Part shown: piece after piece, positions 5,200 to 6,953 of the stretch
Position numbering within the stretch: the first letter of the stretch is position 1
Layout of the letters: the number at the start of each line of letters is the position of its first letter
Source of the DNA: JACZQZ01 sp046756945
Lineage (GTDB): Bacteria; Pseudomonadota; Alphaproteobacteria; Rhodospirillales; 2-02-FULL-58-16
Direction: 5' to 3'
Length of the DNA stretch: 6,953 nt
Assembly: GCA_046756945.1 (NCBI GenBank)
Contig: JBHHXI010000149.1
Span: 1-6,953, forward strand
The notes under the pieces: model-generated
The model's database searches: none
The model's input: only the letters and a program-made list of their open reading frames with translations
What the model was told of the DNA's origin: nothing
Translations under genes and position numbers: made by a program

Positions 5200-5663
5200 G
5201 ACAGCGGCCCCACCGTTTGAGCCCGGTTTGCCGTGGCCGCGAAACCCACGCCCGGAAGCCCGGCCCGGAGTTTCCCGCCGGTTGTGCCGCCTTGGCATTG
5301 TCATCCCTGTCCCCTTAAGCCGCCGCCTTCATCCGCCGCCAGCCGCAGAATCCCGGCGCATCGGTTATTTTCGGCCAGGAGTGGATACAATAAATAAGAC
5401 AATAAAATATTTGTGGTTATTTCCTGCTACGAATGGATACAACAAAACGGACTATGAATTAACCATTCCGCAACTATTTGCACCTAGCGTGCTCCGGTGG
5501 AGCATTAGTGATTCGGCGCACTTCCGTGGGTGCCGACGGATCGGCGAGGGCGGCGGGCAACGCCCACCGCACCCATCCCGGACCGCGCACCCGGTCTGAT
5601 GCCGGTATTACCGCCCAGGCCATTGGTGGCTGAGCGGAATATCCGGCGGAACGGACGGTTGGG
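5200..5663. other. Long non-coding leader region of the cyclic-di-GMP gene
   Basis: No gene is supported; the 123-codon open frame beginning at 5228 has no family resemblance and crosses AT-rich DNA. The region contains the direct repeats at 5363-5452 and a perfect hairpin TGCTCC-GGT-GGAGCA (5490-5504). The sharp drop in GC content between about 5365 and 5475 stands out from its surroundings and suggests regulatory DNA. Confidence 0.5.
5363..5452 (+). repeat. Imperfect 38-bp direct repeat, 52-bp period
   Basis: Copies at 5363-5400 and 5415-5452 match at 29 of 38 positions without gaps. The best kept blocks are GGTTATTT at the left and TGGATACAA near the right, exactly 19 bases apart start-to-start in both copies, and both end in GAC. 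Each copy has a promoter-like layout (GGTTAT, 17 bases, TACAAT or TACAAC). Possible paired regulator sites or tandem promoters for the gene starting at 5664. Confidence 0.6.
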
Positions 5664-6953
5664 ATGAAAATCTGGAAACTCCTTACCCTGATCGGGGCAG
5701 TTATTCTGATCCTGGGTTTGCTCATCGCGGGGGGGCAGCCAGTCGGCGAGATCGTCCTTGAGCCGGGTGTCGATGACAATCTCGTCCTGGAAACCTTGCG
5801 CGGGCGCTGGGAAGACATCGTTCTGGCGACGAGCATCGCCGGGGTCATCGCGATCTTTTTGGCGCTAAGGCTCGTCGCCGAGCGTACACGGAACGAAAAA
5901 GCCCTGCGCGAGAGCGAGGAGCGCTTCCGGGCCGTCGTCGACAACTCGCCGACCCAGATTCACATCAAGGATCTGGACGGCCGTTACATCCTGATCAACC
6001 GGGAAGCCGAGAAGCTGTTCGGAGTCTCCGACAAAGAGGGCCGGGGCAAGACGTCCTACGATATTTTTCCCGAGAAGGTGGCCGATTCCTTCGCCGCCCA
6101 TGACCGCACCGTGGTGGAAACCCGGCAAGCCATCGAGGAAGAGGAGGAGTTTCTTCTTGAGGAGGCCGTCCGCACGTATCTCACGGTCAAGTTTCCGATT
6201 CACGACGCGACCGGAGAAATCGCCGCCGTTGGCGCCGTCGGCACCGACATCACCGAACGCAAGCGGAAGGAAGCGGCCCATATCGAGTATCTCGCCCTGC
6301 ACGACAGCCTGACCGATCTGCCCAACCGCTTCCTCTTCCATGACCGGCTGGAGACCGCGGTCGCCCAATCGGTGCGCACCGGCAGCATGCTGGCCCTTCT
6401 GTTCCTGGACCTGGACGACTTCAAGGATGTCAACGACACCCTGGGGCACGACGCGGGCGATGCGCTGCTCAAGGCCGTCGCCCTCCGTCTCAAGTCCTAT
6501 TTGCGCGAGAGCGACACCATCGGACGGCATAACACCGTCCTCGCCCGAATCGGCGGCGACGAGTTCACGGTCCTGGTCACCAATCTCACCGATCCGGTGG
6601 GTGCGGCGACGGTGGCGGAACGGATCATCGAGGAGCTGTCGCGTCCGTTTGCCATCGGCGGCAACGAGATCCACACCGGTGTCTGCATCGGAATCGCCAT
6701 CTATCCCACCCATGGTGACAAGCCCGAGGAACTGCTGAAGAAGGCGGACCTGGCCCTCTACCGGTCCAAGGCCGAGGGGCGGAACCGGTACCACTTCTAC
6801 AGTGAGCAGATGGAGACCGAAATCCGCGCCCGCAAGGACCTGGAGCGGGATCTGCATAAGGCCCTGGCCGAGGACCAGTTCTCGCTGGCCTACCAACCCC
6901 AGATGGACATCAAGAGCGGCGCCATGGTCGGCATGGAAGCCCTGCTGCGCTGG
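5664..6953 (+). CDS. Membrane-bound PAS-GGDEF-EAL cyclic-di-GMP protein (cut at window end)
   Basis: Signalling protein that makes and/or degrades cyclic di-GMP; 430 residues are visible and the frame stays open. Order: membrane helix at residues 4-25, short periplasmic loop (about 26-50), second helix at about 51-70, a linker with RESEERFRAVVDNSPTQIHI leading into a PAS domain (about 87-199, ending GTDITERKRKE), a GGDEF domain (about 208-370) and the beginning of an EAL domain with E425-A-L-L-R-W. The cyclase looks competent: D249 of the LFLDLDDF metal site and G297-G-D-E-F301 are intact, as is HDSLTDLPNR. The inhibitory RxxD (R281-ESD) is shifted: 12 residues instead of the usual five separate it from GGDEF. 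The PAS lacks obvious cofactor residues that I can assign. The ATG has only a weak G-rich ribosome site. Most of the EAL domain lies outside, so phosphodiesterase activity cannot be judged. Confidence 0.93.
   Translation, partial: MKIWKLLTLIGAVILILGLLIAGGQPVGEIVLEPGVDDNLVLETLRGRWEDIVLATSIAGVIAIFLALRLVAERTRNEKALRESEERFRAVVDNSPTQIHIKDLDGRYILINREAEKLFGVSDKEGRGKTSYDIFPEKVADSFAAHDRTVVETRQAIEEEEEFLLEEAVRTYLTVKFPIHDATGEIAAVGAVGTDITERKRKEAAHIEYLALHDSLTDLPNRFLFHDRLETAVAQSVRTGSMLALLFLDLDDFKDVNDTLGHDAGDALLKAVALRLKSYLRESDTIGRHNTVLARIGGDEFTVLVTNLTDPVGAATVAERIIEELSRPFAIGGNEIHTGVCIGIAIYPTHGDKPEELLKKADLALYRSKAEGRNRYHFYSEQMETEIRARKDLERDLHKALAEDQFSLAYQPQMDIKSGAMVGMEALLRW

Noticed and set aside
5363..5452. CRISPR array or insertion-sequence ends
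   Set aside because: Only two imperfect direct copies with a 14-bp gap; no regular spacers, no inverted ends and no transposase or cas gene nearby.
5228..5599. Plus-strand open frame of 123 codons
   Set aside because: Composition changes abruptly where it crosses the AT-rich repeats, no ribosome site and no recognisable domain.
5865..6896. Minus-strand open frame of 343 codons
   Set aside because: Exact antisense of the PAS-GGDEF-EAL gene, whose domains are unmistakable on the plus strand.

Overview
The window most likely comes from a sulfur-oxidising proteobacterium, probably an alphaproteobacterium of Rhodospirillales type. Evidence for sulfur oxidation is an aprM-aprB-aprA cluster, the membrane-anchored dissimilatory APS reductase arrangement known from sulfur oxidisers. 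Evidence for the alphaproteobacterial placement is weaker: a DUF3775 protein, a HIG1-domain protein, a DUF465/YdcH-like protein, a tandem universal stress protein and a high-GC coding style. The taxonomic call is inference; the sulfur-oxidation call rests on clear protein similarity.

Layout. Positions 1-1541 carry aprA (N-terminus only, cut by the window edge), aprB and aprM on the minus strand, transcribed right to left as aprM-aprB-aprA. Directly upstream (1557-1805) lies the broken 5' end of a second aprB. It is of the canonical long-loop type, unlike the intact aprB, and it has lost one cluster cysteine and the whole second cluster. A minus-strand promoter with a TTGACA -35 box sits at 1959-1987. 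Positions 2145-3056 hold a two-domain UspA protein on the minus strand, with a candidate terminator at 2052-2071. It is divergent from a small DUF465-like gene (3233-3481); an FNR/FixK-type box (3150-3163) lies between them. A DUF3775 gene (3605-4009) follows on the plus strand after two hairpins.

Positions 4010-4531 have no confident gene, but two coding-like antisense fragments in different frames may be a decayed gene. A small lipoprotein gene (4532-4732, plus) converges on a HIG1-domain gene (4927-5133, minus). Positions 5134-5663 are non-coding; they include an AT-rich stretch with an imperfect 38-bp direct repeat spaced 52 bp apart. From 5664 to the end of the window runs a membrane-bound PAS-GGDEF-EAL cyclic-di-GMP protein, cut in its EAL domain.

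How they fit together. AprBA oxidises AMP plus sulfite to APS in the cytoplasm, and AprM is thought to pass the electrons to the quinone pool. The Usp gene with an FNR/FixK-like site and the HIG1 protein (a family tied to respiratory oxidase assembly) are consistent with a bacterium adjusting to low oxygen. The diguanylate cyclase/phosphodiesterase would add a sensory, motile-sessile control layer. No wholly new system is evident; the most unusual item is the aprB remnant fused to the front of a different-lineage apr operon.
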